DNA of 64,000 nucleotides from Xiphophorus maculatus (taxonomy: Eukaryota > Chordata > Actinopteri > Cyprinodontiformes > Poeciliidae), in the NCBI RefSeq assembly GCF_002775205.1, contig NC_036461.1, forward strand, positions 19,874,015 through 19,938,014, written 5' to 3'. Positions 63,628-64,000 of the stretch are shown here, piece by piece. The translations under genes and the position numbers were made by a program. Each line of letters opens with the position of its first letter. Within the stretch, counting starts at the first letter, position 1. The notes beneath the pieces were generated by a model, which was not told the origin of the DNA, made no database searches, and saw only the letters and a program-made list of their open reading frames with translations.

Positions 63628-64000
63628 GTAAGGCAGCTGAACTTCCTCCTGTTGGGTTTTTATGACAAATCATTTCTCCTGGATGTGGTTCCTATGATGG
63701 TCGACAGCGATACCAGCTGCAACGCACCAGCGTCTAAACACACTGACAGAAAAAACAAATGCAAAGAAAAACACTGTAATCACAGAAAATAAAAGCAAAA
63801 ATCTACAATCATCAAAACAAATGCAAATGAAAAATGCTGCCACCATAAACAAAATGCTGCAACCACAGGAAAAAAGAGCAAGGAGGAAAACGCTGCACAT
63901 AGTAAAAACAATTTCTAGTATGAAATGCTGCAAATTCCACTGCAAAGCTCCACACCACTACAGGGAGTCGAACAAATAATCTTTTCGGACCACACCATAG

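Overview
The window is vertebrate, teleost-type genomic DNA. Coding exons are small and flanked by GT-AG introns, intergenic DNA is AT-rich, there are many TG/TA microsatellites, and the repeats are of fish type (L1 and L2 LINEs, tRNA-derived SINEs, Tc1/mariner, hAT and TTAA-flanked MITEs, a Ty1/copia element). The species cannot be fixed from sequence alone; a percomorph is a reasonable guess. Gene order and orientation are HECTD1 (+), AP4S1 (-), STRN3 (+). This is the arrangement I know from human 14q12, read from the opposite strand.

Layout. 1-3.0 kb: a possible last exon of an upstream + strand gene (1326-1448), a foldback MITE and a hAT MITE. 3.37-3.97 kb: an intronless, full-length Hikeshi coding sequence on the - strand. 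4.2-7.8 kb: another foldback element, an L2 tail and a dead, 5'-truncated L1 copy with a 12-bp target-site duplication. 8.6-11.7 kb: putative HECTD1 promoter and two non-coding 5' exons. 12.0-44.4 kb: complete HECTD1, 42 coding exons joining in frame to 2561 codons. A nearly intact, young Ty1/copia retrotransposon (18410-23167) sits in the intron between coding exons 11 and 12, and a truncated Tc1-like transposon sits just before exon 20. 46.4-49.0 kb: complete AP4S1 on the - strand, 144 codons in five exons, one of them a 12-nt microexon. 50.5 kb to the end: the first six coding exons of STRN3, interrupted by an 11-kb repeat-filled intron 1; the gene continues past the window.

The cellular genes are not an operon. 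HECTD1 is a HECT ubiquitin ligase, AP4S1 is the small sigma subunit of the AP-4 trafficking adaptor, STRN3 is a striatin scaffold of the STRIPAK phosphatase complex, and Hikeshi is the Hsp70 nuclear import carrier. HECTD1 and AP4S1 converge tail to tail; AP4S1 and STRN3 diverge head to head.

I found no convincing new biological system. The best leads are the copia element (1 mismatch between 177-bp LTRs, primer-binding site overlapping the gag start codon, one-base gag/pol offset at an A10 run), the intronless Hikeshi, the AP4S1 microexon, the loss of mammalian cassette segments together with a GC-AG intron in HECTD1, and several HECTD1 splice acceptors whose usual pyrimidine tract is a TG repeat.
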